This document shows positions 1 to 8,947 of a stretch of 64,000 nucleotides of DNA, piece by piece. Made by a program: the position numbers and the translations under genes. Each line of letters begins with the position of its first letter. Position 1 is the first letter of the stretch. A model generated the notes under the pieces. The model made no database searches. It was not told where the DNA came from and saw only the letters and a program-made list of their open reading frames with translations. Source of the DNA: Deinococcus sp. AB2017081 (GTDB lineage Bacteria > Deinococcota > Deinococci > Deinococcales > Deinococcaceae); contig NZ_CP140098.1 of NCBI RefSeq assembly GCF_034440735.1, positions 1,667,501 to 1,731,500 of the forward strand, in the 5' to 3' direction.

Positions 1-834
1 CGGCACGACCACTGTGCGCTCCGACTGCCGCGCGAACTCCAGCGCCAGACGCGACTTGCCCACGCCCGGGTCGCCCACCAGCAGCGTGAAGGCGGCGCTG
101 CCCTGCAGGGTGCGCAGCAGCTCCGCGCGCCCCACCAGCGGCAGGCGGGGGAGCCCGCGGGCGGGGGCCGGGGCCGTGCCGGGTTCGCCCAGCTGCTCCA
201 GCCACGCCCGGGTCGCCACCAGCGGCGGGCGGCCGAACTCGCGGCGGGTCATGGCCTCGCACTCGGCGTAGACGCGCCGCGCCTCCGGGGCGTCGCGCAG
301 CAGCACGCACAGCCGCAGCCATTCGCGCCGCGCGTCCTCCGACAGCGGGTCGAGGTCGCTCGCCCGGCGGGCCAGCGCCCGGGCCTCCCCCAGGTCGCCG
401 CTGTCCTCGGCGCGGCGGGCGGCCCCGTGCACCGTCTCACGGTAGAACGCGGCCCAGTCGGCCCGCATGGCCCCCAGCCACTCGCCGAGCCGACCGGGCG
501 CGCCCTCGATCCACGGCAGCAGCTCCGGGCCCGCGGCGTCCAGCGCCCCCGCCGTGTCGCCGGCCGCCGCCCGCTGCCGGGCCGTCGCCACGTCCGACAC
601 GAGCTGCGGCGAGACGGTCACGTGCGTGCCGGTCGGGTTCACCGCGTCCGCGAAGGGGCCGCGCGCCAGCCGGTGCAGCTCGACCCGCAGGTTCGAGCGC
701 GCGTGCGCGGAGTCCTCCCACAGCAGGTGCGCCAGCGCCGAGCGTTCCGTCGGGCCGCCCAGCGCCAGCACGGCCAGCACCAGCGGCGGCTTTGCCTTGG
801 CGCGTTCCGGCACCCGGGTCAGCTGCAGGGACAT
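1..834 (-). CDS. BTAD-type transcriptional regulator with AAA/P-loop domain (3' part beyond window)
   Basis: The first 278 codons are visible and the rest lies left of position 1. The order is a short N-terminal winged-helix-like part (about residues 1-80, with the LLWEDSAHARSNLRVELHRL segment typical of SARP/BTAD activators), a helical BTAD part (about 85-200), then a P-loop with Walker A GDPGVGKS near residue 258. In the family the winged helix binds direct repeats and the ATPase part senses or multimerises; the ligand is unknown here. The ATG at 834 is chosen because TACACT lies 6 bases upstream (leaderless start). It is divergent from the ORF at 916, with a GCAACG direct repeat between them. 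Confidence 0.85.
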   Translation of the reverse strand, partial: MSLQLTRVPERAKAKPPLVLAVLALGGPTERSALAHLLWEDSAHARSNLRVELHRLARGPFADAVNPTGTHVTVSPQLVSDVATARQRAAAGDTAGALDAAGPELLPWIEGAPGRLGEWLGAMRADWAAFYRETVHGAARRAEDSGDLGEARALARRASDLDPLSEDARREWLRLCVLLRDAPEARRVYAECEAMTRREFGRPPLVATRAWLEQLGEPGTAPAPARGLPRLPLVGRAELLRTLQGSAAFTLLVGDPGVGKSRLALEFARQSERTVVVP

Positions 835-840
835 TCTCCC

Positions 841-846
841 AGTGTA
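841..846 (-). promoter_or_regulatory. Leaderless -10 (TACACT) of the BTAD regulator
   Basis: TACACT on the minus strand sits 6 bases before the ATG at 834. No clear -35 is visible. Confidence 0.55.
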
Positions 847-877
847 GGCACGCGGACGAGCGTTGTCGCCCCGATCT

Positions 878-894
878 GCAACGTGCCCGCAACG
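878..894 (+). promoter_or_regulatory. GCAACG-N5-GCAACG direct repeat (copy 1)
   Basis: Two GCAACG hexamers start at 878 and 889, an 11-base period. The site lies between the BTAD regulator and the ORF at 916. Copies 2 and 3 are at 1900-1916 and 11824-11840. An 11-base direct-repeat period is what SARP/OmpR-type winged helices bind; the link to the neighbouring regulator is inference. Confidence 0.5.
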
Positions 895-915
895 CCCGGC
901 CATGCACTGTCGGGT

Positions 916-1113
916 ATGGCGACCAGCGCCCCCCACCACCCGGCACCGCCGCTGGCCCACTTCACCGTGACGGTGCATGCCAGCGGCGTGGACGTCGTGG
1001 ATCATGCCGACGCCAGCCGGCACACCTTCGGCACCCTGCTTGCCGCCCTGGGCTACATGGAACTCGTGTGCCGCACGCGGGAGCGGACGGTGCGTGACGG
1101 TGGGTTGCTGTAG
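916..1113 (+). CDS. Small hypothetical protein, 65 aa
   Basis: A 65-codon ORF whose product is not recognised. It starts MATSAPHH, has a beta-strand-like FTVTVHASGVDVVDH part and a basic tail (residues 53-61). No Shine-Dalgarno is seen. Support for it being real: it starts 22 bases after a GCAACG direct repeat, and a strong hairpin (1133-1165) follows its stop. No membrane segment or signal peptide is evident. It could be a chance ORF in GC-rich DNA. Confidence 0.45.
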   Translation: MATSAPHHPAPPLAHFTVTVHASGVDVVDHADASRHTFGTLLAALGYMELVCRTRERTVRDGGLL

Positions 1114-1132
1114 AGAGGGCGCGGTGCACAGG

Positions 1133-1165
1133 GACGCCGCCGTCCGGTACCGGGACGGCGGCGTC
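1133..1165. terminator. Hairpin terminator between convergent genes
   Basis: 13-base perfect arms GACGCCGCCGTCC / GGACGGCGGCGTC with a 7-base loop. It lies between the stop of the ORF at 916-1113 and the stop of the minus-strand gene at 1192, so it may serve both. There is no U-run. Confidence 0.6.
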
Positions 1166-1191
1166 ACGTCACGCTCGGGACGATCCGCTGG

Positions 1192-1833
1192 CTACTTCCG
1201 GCAGGTCAGATCCACGCGGAAGCTGGGGTCGGCCACGCTGAACTTCGCCTTGAGCCCGTCGGCGGTCTTGGGCTCGATGTCCAGCAGGAACTTCTGCGCG
1301 GGCATGGCCTGGACGGCGGCGGCGTCCATCTTGGTCTCGGGGAAGATCGCGAAGGTGTAGACCGTGCCGGTGCCCTGCGGCAGCTTGGCGTAGGTCTTGT
1401 CCTGCCAGCCGCTGCGCCAGCTCCTGGCCCAGCTGTCTCCATCCGCGAAGGTCACGTTCACCGCGCCGTTGTAGTGGATCCCCGCGTCATCCATGCGCAG
1501 GGTCTGGGTGGTGCCGTTCTTCAGCTCGATGGTCACGCCCCAGCCGTCGCCGTAGTACTGATCCTGCACGGGCGCGACCTTCGTGACGCGCATGCGCCAG
1601 ATGCCGTTGAACAGCCACTCGTTCACGCAGCCGGACACACTGGCCTTCTGGTTCGCGCCGCCCTGTGCGGTCAGGATGCGCTGAAGATCGGCGAGCTTGA
1701 CGTAGGTCACGCCGCCGATCACGGTGGTGGGCACACTGGCGGGCTGTCCGTTGAGGGTCAACGTGACGGGCGCGGCCAGGGCGGCAGCGGTGCTCAGGGT
1801 CGTCAGGGCGGTCAGCAGGGTCATCAGTCGCAT
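1192..1833 (-). CDS. Secreted hypothetical protein, 213 aa
   Basis: The product has an N-terminal signal peptide (about residues 1-20, hydrophobic stretch ending ALAAP). A segment at about 22-55 (VTLTLNGQPASVPTTVIGG, then YVKLADLQ) resembles the stalk domains found at the N-terminus of some secreted proteins. The rest is not recognised. Two cysteines (in SGCVNEW and near the C-terminus, DLTCRK) could form a disulfide. The start is supported by GGGAGGATT 5-13 bases before the ATG. A GCAACG direct repeat lies 67 bases upstream, shared in type with the secreted peptidase gene ending at 10057. Confidence 0.8.
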   Translation of the reverse strand: MRLMTLLTALTTLSTAAALAAPVTLTLNGQPASVPTTVIGGVTYVKLADLQRILTAQGGANQKASVSGCVNEWLFNGIWRMRVTKVAPVQDQYYGDGWGVTIELKNGTTQTLRMDDAGIHYNGAVNVTFADGDSWARSWRSGWQDKTYAKLPQGTGTVYTFAIFPETKMDAAAVQAMPAQKFLLDIEPKTADGLKAKFSVADPSFRVDLTCRK

Positions 1834-1899
1834 GTGGAATCCTCCCGGATGCGGTGCTCACGGCGCCGCTGTCCTGTGCCGTGATGGTGCTCCGGCGAC

Positions 1900-1916
1900 C
1901 GTTGCGCAGGCGTTGC
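1900..1916 (-). promoter_or_regulatory. GCAACG-N5-GCAACG direct repeat (copy 2)
   Basis: On the minus strand, two GCAACG hexamers with 11-base period lie upstream of the secreted-protein gene that starts at 1833. The plus-strand gene at 1977 is also near. Confidence 0.5.
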
Positions 1917-1945
1917 GCCGCTGCACGCCCCGCCCCCATGCAGAC

Positions 1946-1966
1946 CTAACGACCGTTTGTTAGACT
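1946..1966 (+). promoter_or_regulatory. TetR-type operator overlapping the -10 of the carboxyltransferase gene
   Basis: CTAAC (1946-1950) and GTTAG (1959-1963) form a perfect inverted repeat, with a nested AACG-NN-CGTT at 1948-1957. From memory, CTAACGACCGTTTG fits the pattern CNAACGNNCGTTNG described for the Thermus PaaR repressor. TAGACT (1961-1966) is a plausible -10, 10 bases before the ATG at 1977, so a bound repressor would block it. Confidence 0.55.
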
Positions 1967-1976
1967 GTGGTCAACA

Positions 1977-3647
1977 ATGACCCAGCCCGACACCAGCACC
2001 GTCCCGGTGCCGCCCTCCGCGTCCGCGTGGCCGGACGCCCTCGCGCGCCTTGCCGCTGACCGGGCCACCGTCCACGCCGGCGGCGGTGCCAGGGCCCAGC
2101 AGCGCCAGCACGACAGGAACCGCCTGACCGCCCGCGAGCGCATCCGGCAACTGATCGACGTTCAGACCCCCTTCGACGAACTGATGACCTTCGCCGGCTG
2201 GGAGATGTACGGGGACGTCGGTGGCTGCCCCAGCGGCGGCACCGTCACCGGCATCGGCCAGATTCAGGGCCGTCCGTGGATGATCATCGCCAACGACGCC
2301 ACCGTGAAGGCGGGCGCGTTCTTCCCGATCACCGCGAAGAAGGTCATCCGGGCGCAGACCATCGCGCTGGAAAACCACCTGCCGGTCGTGTACCTCGTGG
2401 ATAGTGCGGGCGTGTACCTGCCGATGCAGGACGAGATCTTCCCGGACCAGGACGACTTCGGGCGCGTGTTCTACCTGAACGCCCGCATGAGCGCGCGCGG
2501 CATCCCGCAGATCGCCGCGATCATGGGCAACTGCGTCGCGGGCGGCGCGTACCTGCCCGTCATGTGTGACACCCTGATCATGACCGAGGGCTCCGGCCTG
2601 TACCTCGCCGGGCCCGCGCTGGTGAAGGCCGCCATCGGACAGGTCGTGGACAGCGAGGAGCTGGGCGGGGCGGGCATGCACGCCTCCATCGCGGGCACCG
2701 TCGATTACAAGGAGCCGGACGACGCCGCCGCATTGAGGCGCATCCGTGCGCTGGCCGACCTGTACGCGCAGGGCGACCCCGCCCCCTTCGCCCGTCGCCG
2801 GAAGGAGACGCTGCCCGCCCCGGAACGCGACCTCACCGACCTCGTCGGCTTCGACGGCAGCAAGACCTACGACGTGCGCGACCTCATCACCGCCCTGGTC
2901 GATGGGGGAGAGTTCCACGAGTTCAAGCCCGAGTACGGCGAGACCCTCGTGTGCGGCTTCGCCCGCGCCGGTGGCTACCCGGTCGCGTTCGTGGCGAACC
3001 AGCGCACGGTCATCAAGAAGAAGCTCAAGAGCGGCGGCGAACCCGGCCTGCGCACCCGCATCGAGGTCGGCGGCGTCATCTACGGCGACAGCGCCGACAA
3101 GGCCGCCCGCTTCATCATGGACGCCAACCAGGCGGGCGTGCCCCTCGTGTTCCTGAGTGACGTGACCGGCTTCATGGTCGGCCGCGACAGCGAACAGGAG
3201 GGCATCATCCGGCGCGGCGCGAAACTCGTGAACGCGGTCAGCAACAGCGTCGTCCCGAAGATCACCATCATCACCGGCGGGTCTTTCGGCGCGGGAAACT
3301 ACGCCATGAACGGCAAGGCCTACGCCCCCCGCTTCCTGTTCGCGTGGCCCAGCGCCAAGTACGCCGTCATGAGCGGCAACGCCGCCGCCAAGACCCTCAT
3401 GGACATCCAGCTCGCCGCCCTGAAACGCGCCGGTCGTGAACCCGACGACGAGGACATCCTGCGCCTCTACGACGAGGTCAAGAGCAAGTACGACACCGAA
3501 CTCGATCCCCGCTACGCCGCTGCCCGCCTGTGGGTGGACGAGATCATTGAGCCGAACGACACCCGCGAGCGTCTGATCCGCGCCCTTGAAGCCTGCGCCC
3601 AGAACCCCCACCAGGACGAATTCCGCGTCGGCGTGTTCCAGGTGTAA
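1977..3647 (+). CDS. Acyl-CoA carboxylase carboxyltransferase subunit (methylcrotonoyl-CoA type)
   Basis: 556 aa, close to the usual MccB length of about 535. It carries the two crotonase-fold halves of biotin-dependent carboxyltransferases. The N-half has VKAGAFFPITAKKVIRAQ and the stretch VYLVDSAGVYLPMQDEIFP, which is characteristic of MccB. The C-half has IITGGSFGAGNYAMNGKAY. The enzyme moves the carboxyl group from carboxybiotin to an acyl-CoA, most likely 3-methylcrotonyl-CoA in leucine breakdown. No biotin carboxylase/carrier subunit is in the window, so its partner must lie elsewhere. The next gene, an acyl-CoA dehydrogenase, fits the same pathway. There is no Shine-Dalgarno. Confidence 0.9.
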   Translation: MTQPDTSTVPVPPSASAWPDALARLAADRATVHAGGGARAQQRQHDRNRLTARERIRQLIDVQTPFDELMTFAGWEMYGDVGGCPSGGTVTGIGQIQGRPWMIIANDATVKAGAFFPITAKKVIRAQTIALENHLPVVYLVDSAGVYLPMQDEIFPDQDDFGRVFYLNARMSARGIPQIAAIMGNCVAGGAYLPVMCDTLIMTEGSGLYLAGPALVKAAIGQVVDSEELGGAGMHASIAGTVDYKEPDDAAALRRIRALADLYAQGDPAPFARRRKETLPAPERDLTDLVGFDGSKTYDVRDLITALVDGGEFHEFKPEYGETLVCGFARAGGYPVAFVANQRTVIKKKLKSGGEPGLRTRIEVGGVIYGDSADKAARFIMDANQAGVPLVFLSDVTGFMVGRDSEQEGIIRRGAKLVNAVSNSVVPKITIITGGSFGAGNYAMNGKAYAPRFLFAWPSAKYAVMSGNAAAKTLMDIQLAALKRAGREPDDEDILRLYDEVKSKYDTELDPRYAAARLWVDEIIEPNDTRERLIRALEACAQNPHQDEFRVGVFQV

Positions 3648-3714
3648 CTCCGTCGATGGTTGAAAGATGACCCGCCTTCCTCCATCACCCATCAACCCTC
3701 CGAAGGAGCCCCCC

Positions 3715-4923
<1,209 letters not shown>

Positions 4924-4963
4924 TGCAAAGCGCGGATGCGCGACAGGGCGGGCGGCAGGCAGC

Positions 4964-5548
4964 ATGCACGCCATGCCCCCCAGCAACCCGACCCTGAACC
5001 CCAGCGCCCTGACCCCGCCGGCCATCTTGAGCACCGCCCGGCTGCGGCTGGTGCCGCTGGGGCCAGTTCACCTGGATGACACCCTGGCCGTGCTGGCAAA
5101 CCGCGACTTCATGCGCCTCACCGGCACGCACGCCACCTTCACGCGCGACCAAGTGGCCGCCTTCCTGCACCGCATCGGCTCCGCCGCCGACCGCGCCGAC
5201 TGGGCCATCCTGCACGCCACTGGCGGCGCGTACGTGGGCGAGGCTGTTCTCAACCAGCTCGACGCCGACAACCTGAGCATGAATTACCGCATCACCCTGC
5301 AGGCCAGCGGTGACGTGAACCGCGGCTACGGCACCGAGGTCACGCGCGCCGTGCTCGCCTACGCCTTCGACGTGATCGGCCTGCACCGCGTGAGCCTCGG
5401 CGTGTACGCCTTCAACCGCCGCGCCCGGCGCGTGTACGAGAAGTGCGGCTTCATCCACGAAGGCACGGAACGCCACGCCCTGTGGTGGGACGGCGCGTGG
5501 ATCGACCAGCACCGCATGGCCATTCTGCACAGCGACCCCCGCAGCTGA
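4964..5548 (+). CDS. GNAT N-acetyltransferase, RimJ/RimL-like
   Basis: 194 aa with the RimJ/RimL pattern: an N-terminal LSTARLRLVPLGPVHLDD, and the acetyl-CoA binding region RGYGTEVTRAVLAYAFDV followed by GLHRVSLGVYAFNRRARRVY and EKCGFIHEGTERH. Such enzymes acetylate protein N-termini or small amines; the substrate cannot be told. ATG at 4964 and ATG at 4973 are both possible, with only weak upstream purine-rich sequence. It follows the dehydrogenase by 40 bases on the same strand. Confidence 0.85.
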   Translation: MHAMPPSNPTLNPSALTPPAILSTARLRLVPLGPVHLDDTLAVLANRDFMRLTGTHATFTRDQVAAFLHRIGSAADRADWAILHATGGAYVGEAVLNQLDADNLSMNYRITLQASGDVNRGYGTEVTRAVLAYAFDVIGLHRVSLGVYAFNRRARRVYEKCGFIHEGTERHALWWDGAWIDQHRMAILHSDPRS

Positions 5549-5587
5549 CGGGAGTGGTGGTCGCCCCAGTGTGGGCCTCACGCTCGT

Positions 5588-5659
5588 CAGGAGGGCCGGC
5601 TCTGGAACGTCACGCTCACCGTGCACATTACGCACGCTGATCGGTCAATCGACCTGTGA
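5588..5659 (+). pseudogene. Remnant copy of the 3' end of the gene at 5682-6011
   Basis: Bases 5588-5621 match 5974-6007 with few differences and read QEGRLWNVTLT, against QEGRLWNVSLTL at the end of the downstream gene. The frame then runs to a stop at 5657-5659. The sequence upstream of 5588 no longer resembles the gene, so this looks like the leftover tail of a deleted tandem copy. Confidence 0.5.
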
Positions 5660-5665
5660 CCTGCT

Positions 5666-5715
5666 GGTGCGACAATCAGCCATGAAACGCGAACAGCTTG
5701 TGGCGGTGGGGGCGG
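5666..5715 (+). repeat. 50-bp direct repeat, copy A (promoter and gene start)
   Basis: Matches 7003-7052 at about 47 of 50 positions. It spans 16 bases before the ATG and the first 11 codons of the gene at 5682. Confidence 0.8.
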
Positions 5716-6011
5716 TGCGCACTGGGAAGGGCGTCGTGCATCTTCAGCGCAACACTCTGATGTTCTGGTTCATCGAAGGCCGTCTTGATAGCGTCGAGGT
5801 GTTGACCAGTCCCTATCACGGCCTGTCCGACCTCGTGAACTGTTGTGGCGTTGACCCCTTCTCCAGCGACCTCCTGGGATGGTGTGCGGTGCAGGGGATG
5901 TCCGTGACCATGATGCACGAGAAGGGTGGGGAGCAGCTCTGGAAGACCTCCTCCGGAGCCCTGATCGCCCTTCAGGAGGGGCGGCTCTGGAACGTCAGCC
6001 TGACCCTGTAA
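5682..6011 (+). CDS. Hypothetical protein, 109 aa
   Basis: Not recognised. The first 11 codons (MKREQLVAVGA) and the 16 bases before them are nearly the same as at the esterase gene start at 7019 (MRRVQLVTVGA). The rest is unlike the esterase and looks soluble and beta-rich, with a CC pair in LVNCCGVDPF. The end, LQEGRLWNVSLTL, is repeated as a remnant upstream (5588-5659). ATG at 5682 is chosen because the repeat unit keeps it; both copies have GACAAT 5 bases before the ATG and no Shine-Dalgarno. Confidence 0.55.
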   Translation: MKREQLVAVGAVRTGKGVVHLQRNTLMFWFIEGRLDSVEVLTSPYHGLSDLVNCCGVDPFSSDLLGWCAVQGMSVTMMHEKGGEQLWKTSSGALIALQEGRLWNVSLTL

Positions 6012-6019
6012 CGCGGTGT

Positions 6020-6841
6020 TCAGTCGCTCCCGACCGGCCGTCCACCGCTCTCCGGTGCGAGCATGAAGGCGATGTCGGTTTCATACGCGTTGGGGTCAGG
6101 GGTGTGTGGCACGCTCTTGACGTAGATCTCGGCCGTGGTGCCGGTCAGCGGCAGGCCACGGCGGATGGCTTCCTCGGCGATCACGGTGTAGGCCGCGCCC
6201 GTCTTTTCGTAGGATCCGACGAACCGCCCGATGAACGCGGGGCTGCCCTCGAAGCGCTGCACCTCGATGCGGCCTGATGGCTGCACGTCGCCGGCCACGG
6301 GCACGCAGATGTCGACGGTGCTGGACTCGACCTGACCTCCGGCATGGTGGACGAAGAAACTCGGGGCGCTGACCGGGTAGCCCATGGCCCTGATGTACGT
6401 CATGAGCTCCTGCAGGGCCTGTGGGATCACCTCGTAGTGTGGGGGCCGCAGGGTCTCGCGGATGCGGAGAACCTGCTGGGTGGGCAGGTGGTCCACTCGA
6501 TATTCCATGGTGTTCTCCTTCAGGAGGGTGCTCAGGCTCTGCAGGGCGTCCTGGCGCGCGGTGATTTCCGCGTGCAGCCGGGCCTCGTGCCGCGACAGCA
6601 CCTCCGTGGCATGGCCTGGACTGTGGATCAGTCGCTGGATATCGCGCAGGGGCAGACCGATGTGCCGCCAGTGGCGGATGCGGATGCCCACGCCGACCTG
6701 CTCGATGCCGTACTGCCGGTACCCGGTGGCTCCATCGACCCACCTGGGCGTCAGGAGGCCGATGTCGTCGTAGTACCGCAGGGTCTTGGGCGTCAGACCG
6801 GTGAGCAGGGCGAATTGCGAGATCAGCAGGCGTCCTTCCAT
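6020..6841 (-). CDS. MerR-family regulator with GyrI-like effector domain
   Basis: 273 aa. Residues 1-70 are a MerR winged helix (ISQFALLTGLTPKTLRYYDD, IGLLTPRWV, TGYRQY), followed by a coiled-coil linker (about 75-110). From about residue 112 (EYRVDHLPTQQVLRIR) comes a GyrI/AraC-effector-binding domain, as in BltR/BmrR-like multidrug sensors. Such proteins twist promoters with long spacers when a small hydrophobic ligand binds. No efflux gene is adjacent, so the target is unclear. TACGGT lies 9 bases before the ATG. It converges on the gene ending at 6011. Confidence 0.85.
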   Translation of the reverse strand: MEGRLLISQFALLTGLTPKTLRYYDDIGLLTPRWVDGATGYRQYGIEQVGVGIRIRHWRHIGLPLRDIQRLIHSPGHATEVLSRHEARLHAEITARQDALQSLSTLLKENTMEYRVDHLPTQQVLRIRETLRPPHYEVIPQALQELMTYIRAMGYPVSAPSFFVHHAGGQVESSTVDICVPVAGDVQPSGRIEVQRFEGSPAFIGRFVGSYEKTGAAYTVIAEEAIRRGLPLTGTTAEIYVKSVPHTPDPNAYETDIAFMLAPESGGRPVGSD

Positions 6842-7002
6842 GCGCCATTCACCGTAGGCCTTCCAGTGCCGGGAAGGTCAAGAGGCAGGTGCAGGCCGAG
6901 CTCCTGATCCCAGTCCCGAGCCGTAGCCGTGACCCGGTGCGGGGAGGTGGCCCGACGTTCAATCCGCACAGACGGCAGCGCAGGTCGCGGCGACACCCGC
7001 CC

Positions 7003-7052
7003 GGTGCGACAATCAGCCATGAGACGCGTACAGCTTGTGACGGTGGGGGCGG
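7003..7052 (+). repeat. 50-bp direct repeat, copy B (promoter and gene start)
   Basis: Partner of 5666-5715; includes the start of the esterase gene at 7019. Confidence 0.8.
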
Positions 7053-8038
7053 CGCTGGCCGTGGGCGCATGGTTCCTTTCGACCAGACGCGCGGCGTCGT
7101 TCGCCCAGCTGCACCCCGAGTTGCGCTCTCCATTCGTGCGCTTCCGGTCGCCGCCGTTCACGCCGGGCGTCGTGGCGGTCATGGAGGCGATGCGGGCCCG
7201 CGCGAAGGCTCCCGCGCTGCCGGACGGGGTGCAGGTCGAGGAGCGCCGCATTCCCGGCCCGCCCGGTGCGCCGGACGTGACGGTGTTCGTGTACCGACCT
7301 CCGAACCTTCCGGCTGGGGCGGCGGCGATCCTGAACATTCACGGGGGCGGGTACGTGACGGGTTCGGCCGCGGCGTACCACCCGCAGAGCGCGGCCTACG
7401 CGCGGGAACTGGGCGTGCTGGTCGTGGGCGTCGAGTACCGTCTCGCGCCGGGCACGTCGTTCCCCGGCCCGCTGGAGGACTGTTATGCCGCCCTGACGTG
7501 GATGGCGCGGGAAGCGGGCGCGCTGGGAATCGATCCGGCCCGCATCGCGCTGGTTGGCGACAGTGCCGGGGGTGGGCTGGCCGCCGCGCTGGCGCAGCTC
7601 GCGCACGACCGGGGCGAGGTCACGCCCGCCTTCCAGCTGCTGTACTACCCCATGCTGGACGACCGCACGGCCCTGAGCGCCGATCACGCCGGGCGGGGCG
7701 AGTTCATCTGGCGGCCCGCATCGAACGTGCTGGGGTGGACGTCGTACCTGGGTCGCCCACCGCGCATGGACGATGCCCCCGAGTACGCCGCACCTGCCCG
7801 CCGCGCCGACCTGACTGGACTGCCGCCCGCGTGGATCGGCGTGGGCACCCTCGACCTGTTCCACGGGGAAGACCGCGCGTACGCCGACCGACTCCGAGCC
7901 GCCGGGGTGCCGTGCGAGTACATGGAGGTGCCCGGCGCGTACCACGCCTTCGAGCGTTTCGCGCCGGACTCGGCGGTGGCCCGCACCTTCCGCACCTCCG
8001 CCCTGGACGCGCTGCGGCGGGGGCTGGGGCTGGCGTGA
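7019..8038 (+). CDS. Alpha/beta hydrolase, HSL-type esterase
   Basis: 339 aa. An N-terminal hydrophobic segment (residues 5-20, LVTVGAALAVGAWFLS) may anchor it in the membrane. The catalytic core is that of the hormone-sensitive-lipase family: oxyanion motif HGGG at 108-111, nucleophile Ser182 in GDSAGGG, a likely Asp in GTLDLF and His in YHAFERF. It should hydrolyse short acyl esters. The start is fixed by the 50-bp repeat shared with the gene at 5682. Its stop overlaps the GTG of the GH16-like gene (GTGA), so the two are probably co-transcribed. Confidence 0.9.
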   Translation: MRRVQLVTVGAALAVGAWFLSTRRAASFAQLHPELRSPFVRFRSPPFTPGVVAVMEAMRARAKAPALPDGVQVEERRIPGPPGAPDVTVFVYRPPNLPAGAAAILNIHGGGYVTGSAAAYHPQSAAYARELGVLVVGVEYRLAPGTSFPGPLEDCYAALTWMAREAGALGIDPARIALVGDSAGGGLAAALAQLAHDRGEVTPAFQLLYYPMLDDRTALSADHAGRGEFIWRPASNVLGWTSYLGRPPRMDDAPEYAAPARRADLTGLPPAWIGVGTLDLFHGEDRAYADRLRAAGVPCEYMEVPGAYHAFERFAPDSAVARTFRTSALDALRRGLGLA

Positions 8039-8856
8039 CCTCGCCGGACTTCGCCCTGACCTTCGAGGACGACTTCAGCGGGCCCGAACTGCACCCCGGG
8101 CGCTGGCTGCCGCACTACCTGCCGCAGTGGGCCAGCCGCGAGGCGTCCGCCGCCCGCTACGCCCTGCCGGGCACGGGCCTGCATCTCCAGATCACGGAGG
8201 ATCAGCCGCCGTGGAATCCTGCCTTCGACGGGGCGCTGCGCGTGTCCAGCGTGCAGACCGGGTGCTCCGCCGGGCCGGTGGGCAGTGCGGTGGGCCAGCA
8301 CCGCTTCCACCCGGGCCTGCGCGTCACCGAGGCGCAACCCGAGACCTGGCTGTACACCCCGCAGTACGGCCGGCTCGAGGTCGCCCTGCGCGCCGACCTG
8401 CCCCCCGGTTACCTGGGCGCGTTCTGGATGATCGGCGTCGAGAGGGAACCGGGACAGTCCGGCGAGATCTGCGTGTGCGAGGTCTTCGGCCACGAACGCG
8501 GCCCCGACGCCTTCCGCGTGCACTTCGGCGTGAAACCCATCCACGACCCGGCCCTCACCCTGGACATGCGGGACGCCCTGATCCCCGGCAGTCCTGCCGA
8601 CCTGCACGTGTACAGCGCCGAGTGGACGCCGCACGACGTCACCTTCCGCGTCGACGGTGGGGTCGTGGGCCGCGTGCCCCAGTCGCCCGCGTACCCCATG
8701 CAGCTCATGCTGAACATCTACGAGCTCCCGCACCTGCTGCCCGGCAGCGAGCGGCGCGGCCCCTGGCCGAAGACGCTGGAGGTCGCGTGGGTGCGCGGCT
8801 GGCAGCGGGTCACGGCAGAATTCAGAGGGGCCCTGGGGTTTCCAGGGCGCCTCTGA
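8035..8856 (+). CDS. Glycoside hydrolase family 16-like protein
   Basis: 273 aa from a GTG overlapping the previous stop. The fold signature is that of GH16: DDFSGPELHPGRWLPHY at the N-terminus, PGYLGAFWMIG in the middle, the active-site strand, then LHVYSAEWTPHDVTFRVDG and MLNIYE. The active-site strand reads EICVCE (144-149): both Glu positions of the EXDXXE motif are kept but the middle Asp is Cys146. No signal peptide is seen, although many GH16 enzymes are secreted. The coupling to a membrane-anchored esterase is unusual. Activity could be altered or lost. Confidence 0.75.
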   Translation: MTSPDFALTFEDDFSGPELHPGRWLPHYLPQWASREASAARYALPGTGLHLQITEDQPPWNPAFDGALRVSSVQTGCSAGPVGSAVGQHRFHPGLRVTEAQPETWLYTPQYGRLEVALRADLPPGYLGAFWMIGVEREPGQSGEICVCEVFGHERGPDAFRVHFGVKPIHDPALTLDMRDALIPGSPADLHVYSAEWTPHDVTFRVDGGVVGRVPQSPAYPMQLMLNIYELPHLLPGSERRGPWPKTLEVAWVRGWQRVTAEFRGALGFPGRL

Positions 8857-8857
8857 A
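8821..8857 (+). terminator. Hairpin overlapping the stop codon of the GH16-like gene
   Basis: 16-base arms (8821-8836 and 8842-8857) with a single mismatch and a 5-base loop. The stop codon is inside the right arm. Confidence 0.6.
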
Positions 8858-8902
8858 TCGAGCGGAGCGAGTATCTGGAGAAGGCAGCGGTTGGAAGTGG
8901 AA

Positions 8903-8929
8903 CCCTGGGGCATCTGTTCAGCCCCGGGG
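8903..8929 (-). terminator. Hairpin downstream of the DUF1152 gene
   Basis: CCCTGGGGC / GCCCCGGGG arms with one wobble pair, 19 bases after the minus-strand stop at 8948. No U-run. Confidence 0.35.
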
Positions 8930-8947
8930 TGGAACTGAACACCGCTG

